Source: Chloroflexota bacterium (GTDB lineage Bacteria; Chloroflexota; Limnocylindria; Limnocylindrales; CSP1-4). Taken from it: a stretch of 16,677 nucleotides of DNA. The translations under genes and the position numbers were made by a program. How positions within the stretch are numbered: position 1 is the stretch's first letter; every line of letters starts with the position of its first letter. Below are positions 1-7,727 of the stretch, piece after piece. The notes below the pieces were generated by a model, which had not been told where the DNA came from, ran no database searches, and saw nothing but the letters and a program-made list of their open reading frames with translations. The stretch is from contig PMIQ01000123.1 of assembly GCA_003157175.1 (NCBI GenBank), positions 1-16,677 on the forward strand, in the 5' to 3' direction.

Positions 1-846
1 CAGACCCTGGCAGCACCGGAAGTCGAGAGGTTCCGCCCGGTAAACGGTCACAGCACAGCCGATCCCAACCAGGTCATCTCCGTCCGCTTCACCGTGCCGA
101 TGAGCCACGCCTCGACCGCTGCCGCCCTCTCAGTCACTGTCAACGGCAAGCGCATTCGCGGCGCGATCAGCTGGGCCGAGAACAACACCGTCCTCGTCTT
201 CGACCCGACCAACAAGCTGCCGCTCAATTCGACCGTCACCGTGCACGTAGCCACGACGGCTCGCTCGATCACCGGCCAGCGCCTGGCCGGGTCCGCCAGC
301 GCCAGCTTCAAGGTCGTCCGGCCGACGGTGCGCAGGATCAGCTGGTCGGGCGGAGTGGCCTCGACAACCGCGCCATACCATCCGATGGAGCTCTACTACC
401 TGGCCCTGATGAACTGCACCCGAACCGGCAGCTGGGTCACCGCCAGCGGCTCCTGCAGCTCCGTCGCCCATCACGTGATGCCGGCCCAGGATCCGCTGGC
501 ATATAGCGCGGCCATCGCCAACGCGGTCTCGCGGCCATACTCGAAGGCCCTGGCAGACCGAGGTCTCCTGACTCACTACCTCAACGGGACGACCCCACAT
601 TCGCGATTGTCCGCGGCGGGCTTCACCAGCGGCGCGTGGGGCGAAAACCTTTCCTCGCCGACGTCGAGATACGCGTCCGGGATGATCCACACCGAGCTCT
701 ACTTCCAGAGCGAGTACCGCTGCCAGCACAGCCGGTGCGAGTTCGCGCACTACTACAACATCATGGACCCGTACTTCGACAGGGCCGGCGTCGGGATATG
801 GGTTTCCAACGGTCACGTGAGGCTGACGATCGACTTCTACGGCTGA
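1..846 (+). CDS. Secreted Big_5 (Ig-like) plus CAP-domain protein, 5'-truncated by the window edge
   Basis: The reading frame is open from base 1 and ends with TGA at 844-846, so at least 281 C-terminal residues are present; the true start and any signal peptide lie outside the window. Residues about 6-105 read as a bacterial Ig-like domain of the SbsA/Big_5 type (VRFTVPM, then NTVLVFDPTNKLPLNSTVTV). Residues about 125-281 read as a CAP/SCP-like domain: an early helix with LYYLALMN, then LTHYLNG, an R..AGF segment, WGENLSS, and the closing HYYNIMDPYFDRAGVGIW followed by a beta strand ending DFYG. The His of HYLNG, the Glu of GENL and the His of HYYNIM match the CAP cavity residues. Two Cys pairs (NC...SC and RCQHSRC) suggest disulfides and an extracytoplasmic site. 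Bacterial proteins of this class are mostly uncharacterised, so substrate and role are unknown. An internal ATG at 94 would cut into the Ig domain and is not a convincing start. Confidence 0.85.
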   Translation, partial: QTLAAPEVERFRPVNGHSTADPNQVISVRFTVPMSHASTAAALSVTVNGKRIRGAISWAENNTVLVFDPTNKLPLNSTVTVHVATTARSITGQRLAGSASASFKVVRPTVRRISWSGGVASTTAPYHPMELYYLALMNCTRTGSWVTASGSCSSVAHHVMPAQDPLAYSAAIANAVSRPYSKALADRGLLTHYLNGTTPHSRLSAAGFTSGAWGENLSSPTSRYASGMIHTELYFQSEYRCQHSRCEFAHYYNIMDPYFDRAGVGIWVSNGHVRLTIDFYG

Positions 847-938
847 CGGTTCGTGCGGCCGCCGGTCGCCCCAGGAAGGCGGCGAGCCGCGACGGACCTC
901 GCCGGCGTGGCCCACGATGCCGATAACTCACCCTGAGA

Positions 939-955
939 GCCGCTCGCCGAGCGGC
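939..955. repeat. Perfect 7-bp hairpin with a 3-nt loop
   Basis: GCCGCTC, loop GCC, GAGCGGC. It lies about 90 bases after the CAP gene stop and could act as a weak transcription end or RNA-stabilising hairpin, but no U-tract follows, so a classical intrinsic terminator is not supported. A closely related hairpin occurs at 13388-13410. Confidence 0.35.
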
Positions 956-1065
956 CATCGGGTGAACGCATGCCTCGACGCGGTGGAGTCCGTCCGAGTT
1001 TACGGTCGCGACTCGCACGTTTCTCGCGCGGCGCAGCGCCCCGGAACGGCCGGGTGATTGCCTGA

Positions 1066-1074
1066 TGCTAGACT
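1066..1074 (+). promoter_or_regulatory. Putative extended -10 promoter for topA (leaderless)
   Basis: TGCTAGACT fits an extended -10 (TGn plus TAnnnT). Seven bases separate TAGACT from the ATG at 1082, which places the predicted transcription start at or one base before the start codon. No Shine-Dalgarno sequence is visible before this ATG. The same element at the same distance precedes the RSH gene (8473-8481). No good -35 box is seen, as is usual for extended -10 promoters. Confidence 0.5.
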
Positions 1075-1081
1075 CCCGCGG

Positions 1082-3556
1082 ATGAGTGGCAACCTGGTGA
1101 TCGTCGAATCGCCCGCCAAGGCGAAGACGATCGAACGCTATCTGGGCCCGGGCTACACGGTTCTGGCGTCGTACGGGCACGTCCGCGACCTGCCGGAGAA
1201 CCCCGGCAAGAACCAGCTCGGCGTGGACGTGGAGCACGACTTCAAGCCCGTGTACGAGGTCGTCGCGGATCGCAAGAAGCAGCTCGCCGCGATCCAGAAG
1301 GCAGCGTCGCGTGCCGACATCATCTATCTCGCCACCGACCTCGACCGCGAAGGCGAGGCGATCGCCTGGCACGTCGCCGAGGCGGCCGGCCTCGCCCCGG
1401 AGAGGACTCGACGGGTCACCTTCTCGGAGATCACCGAGGCGGCGATCAAGAAAGCCTTCGCGGAGCCGCGCGCCATCGACATCAACCTGGTGGACGCGCA
1501 GCAGGCCCGCCGGGTGGTCGACCGCCTGGTCGGCTACACCCTGAGTCCGCTGCTGTGGCGCAAGGTCCGAGCCGGTCTTTCGGCCGGCCGGGTCCAGTCC
1601 GTCGCCGTCCGGCTGGTAGTGGATCGGGAGCGCGAGATCCGGGCCTTCCTGGCACGCGAGTACTGGACGCTGAAGGCGGCCCTCCTCTCGCCCGCCGGGC
1701 TGCCCTTCGACGCGGACCTGGTTCGTGTCGGCGGCAAGAAGCCGGACATCTCCGACGGCGAGACGGCAGAGCGCCACGCCGCGGCGATCGCGGCCAGTCA
1801 TCCGATCGTGACCGAGGTCTCGGTCAAGCAGACGAACAGGAACCCGGCGCCGCCCTTCACGACGTCGAGCCTTCAGCAGGAGGCGAGCCGCAAGCTCGGG
1901 TTCTCGCCGAAGCGAACGATGAGCGCCGCCCAGCGCCTATACGAAGGCGTGGCAACCGACGAGGGTCAGGTCGGCCTGATCACGTACATGCGCACCGATT
2001 CGGTCGCGCTTTCGAGCCAGGCCATGGCCGAGGCGGCGCGCGTGATAGAGGCCCGCTTTGGCGAGACGTACACCACTCCCAAGGGGCGTGCCTTCAAGAC
2101 CAAGACGCGCAACGCCCAGGAGGCTCATGAGGCGATCCGGCCCACCTCGTTCTGGCGCGATCCGGAGGCTGCGGCAAAGTTCCTCAAGAGCGACGAGGCT
2201 CGCCTGTACAGGCTGATCTGGCAGCGCGCCCTGGCCAGCCAGATGGCCGCCAAGGCGCAGGAGACGGCAACGGCCGAACTCGCGGCCGACGGCTACGACC
2301 TCCGGGCGACTGCCACTCGCACGACCTTCGACGGTTTCTCGCGCGTCTACACCGAAGGTCAAGACGACTCCGAAGATGAGCAGGAGTGCAGCCTGCCGCC
2401 GCTCAAGGAACGGGACGTGACGACCGTGCAGGCCGTGGATACCCAACAGCACTTCACCGAGCCGCCGCCGCGCTACACGGAGGCGACCCTGATCAAGGCT
2501 CTCGAGGAGCACGGCATCGGTCGGCCGTCGACGTACGCGGCCACGATCTCGACGATCGTGGATCGCGGCTACGTCAAGGTGAAGGAGCGCCGGCTCCATC
2601 CCGAACCGGTGGGCGAGATAGTGACGGACCTGCTGGTCTGCCACTTCGGCGAGTTCGTGGACCTCGAGTTCACAGCTCGCATGGAGGAGGAGCTGGACGA
2701 CGTTGCCAGCGGCAAGCGAGCCTGGGTCCCGGTAGTGCGCGATTTCTACGGTCCGTTCCGCGCGCGCATCGAGGAAAAGACCAAGGAGCTGCGCCGGGCG
2801 GACTTCACGACGCGGCCGTCGGACGAAGTGTGCTCCGAGGGCCACCCCATGGTGATCAGGCTGGGGCGGTACGGCGAGTTCCTGGCCTGCTCGAAGTATC
2901 CGGAGCATAAAGAGACCCGGGAGCTTCCCGGCGCGGACGGCCGGACGCCCGGCGCGCCGGCGGTCGGCCCGGATGGGACGCCTGCGGAGCCGCCGCCGGC
3001 CGAAGCCTGCCCAAAGTGCGGAGAGGCGGACGGCGGCGTGCTGGTCGCGCGTCGTGGCCGTTTCGGGCCATTCATGGGCTGCTCGCGCTACCCCGAGTGC
3101 GACTACATCAAGAAGGAGGGTCCGCCGCCACCGGATCCGCTCGCCTTCGACGTGGCCTGCCCCACGTGCCACCAGGGCAAGCTGGCGACCAGGCGCGCCC
3201 GCCGCACCGGCTCCCTCTTCTGGGGTTGCGCCCGCTATCCGAAGTGCCGCTACACGACCTCTCATGAGCCTCTCGGCGCCGTCCACGATGTGGACGGCGG
3301 GCCGGTGGCCCGGGCCGGAGACGCGGCGCTGTGCCTGGTATGCGGCGCGACCGTGGAACTACCCACCGGCGAGGACGTCGTCGGAAAGCGGCTGGCGGGC
3401 GGCGAGCCTAATCCCGCGGCATTGGCCCGGCCCAGTTCCAGCCGCGCGCCGCGAAGGACCCGGGCCAGGGCTACCGGGATTGGCGGAGCGTCCCGCGCGT
3501 CGGCCACGCGCAAGGCCGCGGGGACACGCGCCGCGAGCGCCCGCGGCGACGGATGA
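1082..3556 (+). CDS. topA: DNA topoisomerase I (type IA)
   Basis: The 824-residue product relaxes negative supercoils by a transient single-strand break linked to a tyrosine. The N-terminal Toprim domain starts [17 protein letters not shown] (residues 6-22) and carries the acidic [12 protein letters not shown] motif (86-97). The active-site Tyr302 lies in [23 protein letters not shown] (477-489) is also typical. The C-terminal part holds zinc-ribbon repeats: residues 584-609 with Cys/His/Cys/His ligands, 643-673 and 693-722 with four Cys each, and then a lone CLVC (751-754) and a basic Ala/Arg/Ser-rich tail. ATG 1082 was chosen over ATG 1058 because the conserved sequence begins right after it and a -10 element sits between the two. 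The stop overlaps the xerC start (ATGA at 3553-3556), so the two are probably cotranscribed and translationally coupled. The length is normal for the family. Confidence 0.97.
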   Translation: MSGNLVIVESPAKAKTIERYLGPGYTVLASYGHVRDLPENPGKNQLGVDVEHDFKPVYEVVADRKKQLAAIQKAASRADIIYLATDLDREGEAIAWHVAEAAGLAPERTRRVTFSEITEAAIKKAFAEPRAIDINLVDAQQARRVVDRLVGYTLSPLLWRKVRAGLSAGRVQSVAVRLVVDREREIRAFLAREYWTLKAALLSPAGLPFDADLVRVGGKKPDISDGETAERHAAAIAASHPIVTEVSVKQTNRNPAPPFTTSSLQQEASRKLGFSPKRTMSAAQRLYEGVATDEGQVGLITYMRTDSVALSSQAMAEAARVIEARFGETYTTPKGRAFKTKTRNAQEAHEAIRPTSFWRDPEAAAKFLKSDEARLYRLIWQRALASQMAAKAQETATAELAADGYDLRATATRTTFDGFSRVYTEGQDDSEDEQECSLPPLKERDVTTVQAVDTQQHFTEPPPRYTEATLIKALEEHGIGRPSTYAATISTIVDRGYVKVKERRLHPEPVGEIVTDLLVCHFGEFVDLEFTARMEEELDDVASGKRAWVPVVRDFYGPFRARIEEKTKELRRADFTTRPSDEVCSEGHPMVIRLGRYGEFLACSKYPEHKETRELPGADGRTPGAPAVGPDGTPAEPPPAEACPKCGEADGGVLVARRGRFGPFMGCSRYPECDYIKKEGPPPPDPLAFDVACPTCHQGKLATRRARRTGSLFWGCARYPKCRYTTSHEPLGAVHDVDGGPVARAGDAALCLVCGATVELPTGEDVVGKRLAGGEPNPAALARPSSSRAPRRTRARATGIGGASRASATRKAAGTRAASARGDG

Positions 3557-4659
3557 CCTCGGGCGCGGGTCCGGGCGCGGGTCCGGGCGCTGGTCCGCGC
3601 GACAACGGGGCCGCCGCAGCGGCCGAGCGGTTCCTGCAGGCGCTACGGGCGCGGGGTTCGTCGGTTCATACGCTCCGCTCGTACCGGACAGCGCTCGACG
3701 GCTATACGGGCTGGCTGTCGGCCAACGGCCACGACTGGCGCTCTCCATCCCGAGCTGCCGTGCGGGCGTACCTCGGGTCTCTGTCGCAGGGGCGCGGCCG
3801 GCGAACCGTGGCGCAGCGATTGGCCGCGTTGCGGTCGTTCTACCGGTATGCCACGCGGGAGGATCTGGTGGCCGGGAACCCGCTGGCGGCCCTACCGACG
3901 CCACGGCAGCCACGCCGGCTGCCGGCGGTTCTGTCGATTGCCGAGACTGAGCGGCTGATCGACGCCGCGAAAGAAGAAGGGGACTGGGCCCCTGTAGGGA
4001 CGGCGCGCGCCGCCATGGAGCGCGCGCTGGCGTTACGCGACGTCGCGATCGTGGAGACGGCCTATGCCGCGGGGCTCCGGATCGGAGAGCTGGCGGCGCT
4101 CAGCATCGGTTCGGTGGACCTGCGCCGGGGCGAGGTGCGAGTCACCGGCAAGGGGCGAAAGGAGCGCATCTCCTTGCTGGGGAGGCCGGCTCGGGCGGCG
4201 TTGCGGGTGTACATCGACGAAGGCCGTCCGGTGCTGGCTAGGCGGGCGGCGGGCGCGGAGCACAGGGCGGGTGGCGCGGACGGCGACTCCGGGACGCGGC
4301 CCGACGCCGGCCCAGCGGACACCGGGATCATGTTCCTCAACCACCGTGGCGCCGCCCTGGGCGCGCGTGGCATTCGCTGGCGCCTGGATCGCCTGAGGGT
4401 GGCCGCCGGCCTGCCGGAGGGCGTCTCGCCCCACACGCTCAGGCACAGCTTCGCCACTCACCTGCTCGACGGCGGCGCGGACCTGCGAGTGGTCCAGGAA
4501 CTGCTCGGCCACGAAAGCCTCGCGACCACGCAGATCTACACGCACGTTTCGCCGGCGCGACTGCGGGCCGCGTACACTGCCTCCCATCCGCGGGCGCGGC
4601 GCCAGACCCCGAACGGCGCATCCGACGCCGGGTCTTCGTCGGACAGCGCAGCGGATTAG
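3553..4659 (+). CDS. xerC: Tyrosine recombinase, XerC/XerD type
   Basis: This 368-residue protein is a site-specific recombinase of the family that resolves chromosome dimers at dif. The N-terminal SAM-like core-binding domain covers about residues 22-115 ([22 protein letters not shown]). The catalytic domain shows all expected residues: Arg176 in AAGLRIGEL, Lys200 in GKGRKER, His294 and Arg297 in [12 protein letters not shown], His320 in [16 protein letters not shown] and the nucleophile Tyr329. Two stretches are longer than usual: about 140-160, before the catalytic Arg, and a low-complexity Gly/Ala/Asp segment at about 230-257. The N-terminus has a GAGP triple repeat. ATG 3553 overlaps the topA stop, which favours this start by coupling. 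The topA-xerC pairing is found in several phyla and supports the housekeeping Xer role rather than a phage integrase. XerC versus XerD cannot be decided from one gene. Confidence 0.93.
   Translation: MTSGAGPGAGPGAGPRDNGAAAAAERFLQALRARGSSVHTLRSYRTALDGYTGWLSANGHDWRSPSRAAVRAYLGSLSQGRGRRTVAQRLAALRSFYRYATREDLVAGNPLAALPTPRQPRRLPAVLSIAETERLIDAAKEEGDWAPVGTARAAMERALALRDVAIVETAYAAGLRIGELAALSIGSVDLRRGEVRVTGKGRKERISLLGRPARAALRVYIDEGRPVLARRAAGAEHRAGGADGDSGTRPDAGPADTGIMFLNHRGAALGARGIRWRLDRLRVAAGLPEGVSPHTLRHSFATHLLDGGADLRVVQELLGHESLATTQIYTHVSPARLRAAYTASHPRARRQTPNGASDAGSSSDSAAD
3561..3596 (+). repeat. Three tandem copies of a 12-bp repeat in the start of xerC
   Basis: The unit GGGCGCGGGTCC occurs at 3561-3572 and 3573-3584, and with one change (GGGCGCTGGTCC) at 3585-3596. 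It encodes three GAGP units just after the xerC start, a flexible tail before the folded domain. Copy number could vary between strains without shifting the frame. Confidence 0.85.
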
Positions 4660-4702
4660 CGGCGGGACTGGCCCGGCGGGGTGCCGTCTCGTCTCTGAGC
4701 GG

Positions 4703-4708
4703 TAAAGT
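4703..4708 (+). promoter_or_regulatory. Possible -10 element upstream of the femAB-like gene
   Basis: TAAAGT lies 8 bases before ATG 4717 and 32 before ATG 4741. It resembles the TAGACT elements near topA and the RSH gene but lacks the TGn extension. If used, it would give either a leaderless message from ATG 4717 or a leader of about 25 nt carrying GGAGG for ATG 4741. Confidence 0.3.
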
Positions 4709-4727
4709 CATTGACGATGCGATTCAC

Positions 4728-4732
4728 GGAGG
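4728..4732 (+). promoter_or_regulatory. Shine-Dalgarno GGAGG deciding the femAB-like start
   Basis: GGAGG is 8 bases before ATG 4741 and is the only clear ribosome binding site near the candidate starts (TTG 4711, ATG 4717, ATG 4741). Confidence 0.6.
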
Positions 4733-4740
4733 CAAGCTGG

Positions 4741-5988
4741 ATGCCCAAACAGGTCACGAAGGAAGCAAGACGCGCCGAAAGCGGCACCTCGCCCAGGGCT
4801 TCCGTCGTCGATCTCACTCCGGACCCGGCCGTCTGGGACGCCTTCGTCTCGCGCTCGAACCCGGGCTCGTACCTGCAGACATCGGCCTGGGCCGAGGTAA
4901 AGGCGCCGAACGGCTGGACGCCGCTGCGGTTCATGGGTTCGACCATGGGGGGCCGTCCGGATGCCGTAGGGCCGCCGGCCGACGCCGACGCTCCCGAGCG
5001 CGAGGACGCCGGCGCGGACGCGCAGCAAGAGCGCGACACGGCGTTCGGAGTCCAGATGCTGCTTCGCCGGCCGCGCCTCTTTCCATGGGCCTTCGCATAT
5101 GCCCCTCGGGGTCCCGTCCTCGAGGCCTGGGATCCGTCGACGCTCGGCGCGTTTACCGCGGGTCTGCGCCAGACCCTCGTTTCCGCTCCGGAGCACGTGT
5201 CCCACGTTCGCATCGAGCCGGAGATCGAGCTCAACGGGCCATGTGACGTGGATGGCGAGCTGCGCCATTCGCTGCGCCACTCTGGCTGGCGGCCCGGCAC
5301 CCCTGTTCAGCCGCCCCGGACGCGCCAGATCGATCTGCGGGCGGACGAGACGGCGCTGTGGGGCGACCTGCGCAAGAAGTGGCGCCAGTACGTCAACAAG
5401 GCGCGCAAGAGCGAGGTACGGGTTGTCGAAGCCACGGTCGATCGCCTGCCGGAGTTCTATTCGATCTACCAGGAGACGGCGCGTCGGGCCGGCTTCATCA
5501 TCCGAACCTACGATTCCTATCTGACCGTCTGGCAGGCGTTCGCGAAGCTCGGGATGGCGCGCCTCTTGATGGCCGAAAACCAGGAGGGCCAAGGGCTGGC
5601 GACGCTCTTCGTGCTACGCGTCGGCGACCGGGTCATCGAGCCGTACGGCGGCATGACGGCTCAAGGCGCCGAGAGCCGCGCCAACTACCTGCTCAAATGG
5701 GAGGCGATCCGGACGTCGCGGGAGCAGGGCGCCGTGAGCTACGACATGTGGGGTCTTTCGCACGAGGGGATCGAGCGTTTCAAGAGCGGTTTCGGCGGCC
5801 GTGAGATCCGCTATGTGGGCGCCTGGGATCTTGTGTTGGACCCGGTCGGACGCCTGGCGTTCGACAGCGCCCAAGACTGGCAGGATCGCATCGGGCGACT
5901 GCGCCACGGCATCCGCCACGTTCGAGGCGGCCCCAAAGAAGCGGCGGGCCTGGAGGGCGCCGACGGGGGCGGGGAGGGCATGGCTTGA
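4741..5988 (+). CDS. FemAB/FmhB-family peptidoglycan bridge aminoacyltransferase
   Basis: FemAB-type enzymes add amino acids from aminoacyl-tRNA to the side amine of residue 3 of the lipid II stem peptide, building the cross-bridge. The product is 415 residues from ATG 4741, which has GGAGG upstream; ATG 4717 (423 residues) is an alternative. Two GNAT-like halves are visible. The first has NPGSYLQTSAWAEVKAPNGW (about 40-59) and FAYAPRGPVLEAW (118-130). The second has WGDLRKKWRQYVNKARK (207-223), FYSIYQETARRAGF, then YDMWGL and IERFKSGFGG (334-353). Residues about 66-102 form an acidic Ala/Asp/Glu-rich insertion between strands. No helical coiled-coil arm is obvious. The gene overlaps murE by TTGA (5985-5988), so it sits with the enzyme that adds the third residue of the same stem peptide, which supports a cell-wall role. 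The amino acid added cannot be read from sequence. A general GNAT acyltransferase role is the alternative. Confidence 0.85.
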   Translation: MPKQVTKEARRAESGTSPRASVVDLTPDPAVWDAFVSRSNPGSYLQTSAWAEVKAPNGWTPLRFMGSTMGGRPDAVGPPADADAPEREDAGADAQQERDTAFGVQMLLRRPRLFPWAFAYAPRGPVLEAWDPSTLGAFTAGLRQTLVSAPEHVSHVRIEPEIELNGPCDVDGELRHSLRHSGWRPGTPVQPPRTRQIDLRADETALWGDLRKKWRQYVNKARKSEVRVVEATVDRLPEFYSIYQETARRAGFIIRTYDSYLTVWQAFAKLGMARLLMAENQEGQGLATLFVLRVGDRVIEPYGGMTAQGAESRANYLLKWEAIRTSREQGAVSYDMWGLSHEGIERFKSGFGGREIRYVGAWDLVLDPVGRLAFDSAQDWQDRIGRLRHGIRHVRGGPKEAAGLEGADGGGEGMA

Positions 5989-7691
5989 CCTCCGAAGCCG
6001 CGCAGGAGCGGGCCCTTGCGGAAATGATCGAGGCGGCCGAGCCCGGGACGACTCGGCGGCTGGGCGAGCTGATCGAGCGACTCGAGGCCGAAGGCCGGCT
6101 GCGAACCGTTCGTGCAGCCGCAGCGCCGGCGAATGAAGCGTCGGCCGAACCCATCGGCTCAGGCGCGCTGCCGATTCGGGGGATCGCCTTCGACTCCAGG
6201 GGTGTCACTGCCGGGTCTGTCTTTGTAGCGGTTTCGGGCGAGCATGTCGACGGCCACGACTACGTGACGGCGGCCGTTGCGCTGGGTGCGGCGGCCGTCG
6301 TGGTGGAGCGGCCCATCGCCGGATTGCCGGCGCCGCAGATCGTGGTCGACCGTAGCCGCGCGGCTCTGGCCGTCGCCGCGGCCTGGTGGTACGGGGACCC
6401 GAGCCGCCAGATCGGAGTGGTGGGCGTCACCGGCACCGACGGCAAGACCACGACCTCTTTCCTGGCCACGGCGGTCCTGGAGGCCGCCGGGATCTCCACC
6501 GGCATGCTTACCACAGCCGAGCTGAAGGTCGGCCTGGTTCGCAGCGCAAACCCCGAGCACGTCACGACGCCGGAGGCGCCGCGCCTCCAGCGGACTCTGC
6601 TGGCCATGGTCGAAGCCGGTAATCGGGCCGCGATCGTCGAAACCACCTCTCACGGGCTGGCTCTCGATCGCGTCGGGGGCGTCGCCTATGACATCGCGAT
6701 CTTCACCAACCTGAGCCACGAGCACCTCGAGCTCCACGGCACCTTCGAAGCGTACCGCGAGGCCAAGCTGAACCTCTTCCGGCGATTGCGGGCCGACCAG
6801 CCGCGCAAGCGCCTGCCGCGCCAGTGGCCGCGCGCGGCGATCGTCAACCACGACGACGCCTCCGCGTCCCTCTTCGAGGCGACGGCGCTGTCGACCGGAG
6901 CCGCGCTCATCACGTACGGCCTCTCGCCCGAGGCGGACGTGCGCGCCCTCGCAGTCACGGAGGATGCCCGCGGGCTCAGAATCGAGGTCCAGACGCCACG
7001 CTGGATGGGCGAGGTAACTGTGCGGCTCGTCGGTCGCTTCAACGTCCCCAACGTCCTGGCCGCGATCGCTCTCGGCGAGGTGCTGGAGCTGGAACCCGCC
7101 GCAATTCGGGCCGGGCTGGCCGGCGTTCGGGGAGTGCCCGGACGCATGGAGCGAGTCGACTGCGGCCAGGGGTTCGGCGTCATAGTCGACTACGCCCATT
7201 CGCCCGCCTCGCTGGAGACGGTCCTGGACCAGCTTGCGCCGCTGGCGACAGCCGGGGGCGGGTTGATCGCTGTCTTCGGATCGGCCGGAGAGCGCGATGT
7301 CCGGAAGCGGCCGATGATGGGCCGCATCGCCGGCGAGCGCTGTCGTCTCGTCGTCGTCACCGACGAGGACCCGCGCGGCGAAGACCGCGAGGCGATTCTC
7401 CAGGAGATCGCGGCCGGGGCCGAGGCCGCGGGCAAGCGCAGCGGCGAGGATCTGCTGTGCATCCCGGACCGCCGTGATGCCATCGCCGCGGCCTTCGGGC
7501 GGGCCGGGCCCGGTGACGTCGTCCTGCTCGCCGGGAAGGGTCACGAGCAATCGATCATCATGAGCGACGGACCCCGAGACTGGGACGAGCGAACCGAGGC
7601 CATCGCGGCCCTGGGGCTTATGGGGTTCCGCTGCCACGATAACCACGTGCGCGACGTGCGCGACGTGCGCGACGAGCGCGACCAGCCGTAG
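5985..7691 (+). CDS. murE: MurE ligase, UDP-MurNAc-tripeptide synthetase
   Basis: MurE uses ATP to join the third amino acid (a diamino acid) to UDP-MurNAc-L-Ala-D-Glu in the cytoplasm. The product is 568 residues from TTG 5985, which overlaps the femAB stop and has GGGGAGG at 5971-5977. The N-terminal domain carries IAFDSRGV (67-74) and FVAVSGEHVDGHDY (80-93). The central domain has the ATP loop GVTGTDGKTTT (147-157), ETTSHGLALDRV (219-230), the Mg-binding TNLSHEHLELHGT (241-253) and the Lys261 expected to be carbamylated (YREAKLNLF). The C-terminal domain has GRFNVPNVLAA (350-360), GVPGRMERV, DYAHSPASL, DEDPR (460-464) and GKGHEQ (517-522). DEDPR stands where meso-DAP enzymes have DNPR, so substrate choice is uncertain. 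An N-terminal extension of about 60 residues and a charged VRD-repeat tail are unusual. MurF does not follow it. Confidence 0.95.
   Translation: MTSEAAQERALAEMIEAAEPGTTRRLGELIERLEAEGRLRTVRAAAAPANEASAEPIGSGALPIRGIAFDSRGVTAGSVFVAVSGEHVDGHDYVTAAVALGAAAVVVERPIAGLPAPQIVVDRSRAALAVAAAWWYGDPSRQIGVVGVTGTDGKTTTSFLATAVLEAAGISTGMLTTAELKVGLVRSANPEHVTTPEAPRLQRTLLAMVEAGNRAAIVETTSHGLALDRVGGVAYDIAIFTNLSHEHLELHGTFEAYREAKLNLFRRLRADQPRKRLPRQWPRAAIVNHDDASASLFEATALSTGAALITYGLSPEADVRALAVTEDARGLRIEVQTPRWMGEVTVRLVGRFNVPNVLAAIALGEVLELEPAAIRAGLAGVRGVPGRMERVDCGQGFGVIVDYAHSPASLETVLDQLAPLATAGGGLIAVFGSAGERDVRKRPMMGRIAGERCRLVVVTDEDPRGEDREAILQEIAAGAEAAGKRSGEDLLCIPDRRDAIAAAFGRAGPGDVVLLAGKGHEQSIIMSDGPRDWDERTEAIAALGLMGFRCHDNHVRDVRDVRDERDQP
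7647..7682 (+). repeat. Four tandem 9-bp units at the end of murE
   Basis: GTGCGCGAC is repeated exactly at 7647, 7656 and 7665, with a fourth copy GAGCGCGAC at 7674. In frame it encodes VRD-VRD-VRD-ERD in the last dozen residues of MurE, beyond the conserved fold. It looks like a slippage-prone microsatellite tail. Confidence 0.9.
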
Positions 7692-7727
7692 CGGGGGCCG
7701 CGAGGCGCCCAGGGAGGCCACGAGCAG

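Larger units (their letters stand above)
847..1081 (+). other. Intergenic region between the CAP gene and topA
   Basis: This 235-base gap has no convincing gene. It holds a perfect 7-bp inverted repeat at 939-955, with no T-run after it, and the putative topA promoter at 1066-1074. A transcription unit boundary is likely here. Confidence 0.6.

Noticed and set aside
939..955. Intrinsic terminator after the CAP gene
   Set aside because: The stem is only 7 bp and no T-run follows, so it is listed only as a hairpin.
3553..4659. Phage or integron integrase instead of Xer
   Set aside because: Size, full catalytic set, overlap with topA and absence of other mobile genes or direct repeats fit the housekeeping Xer recombinase.
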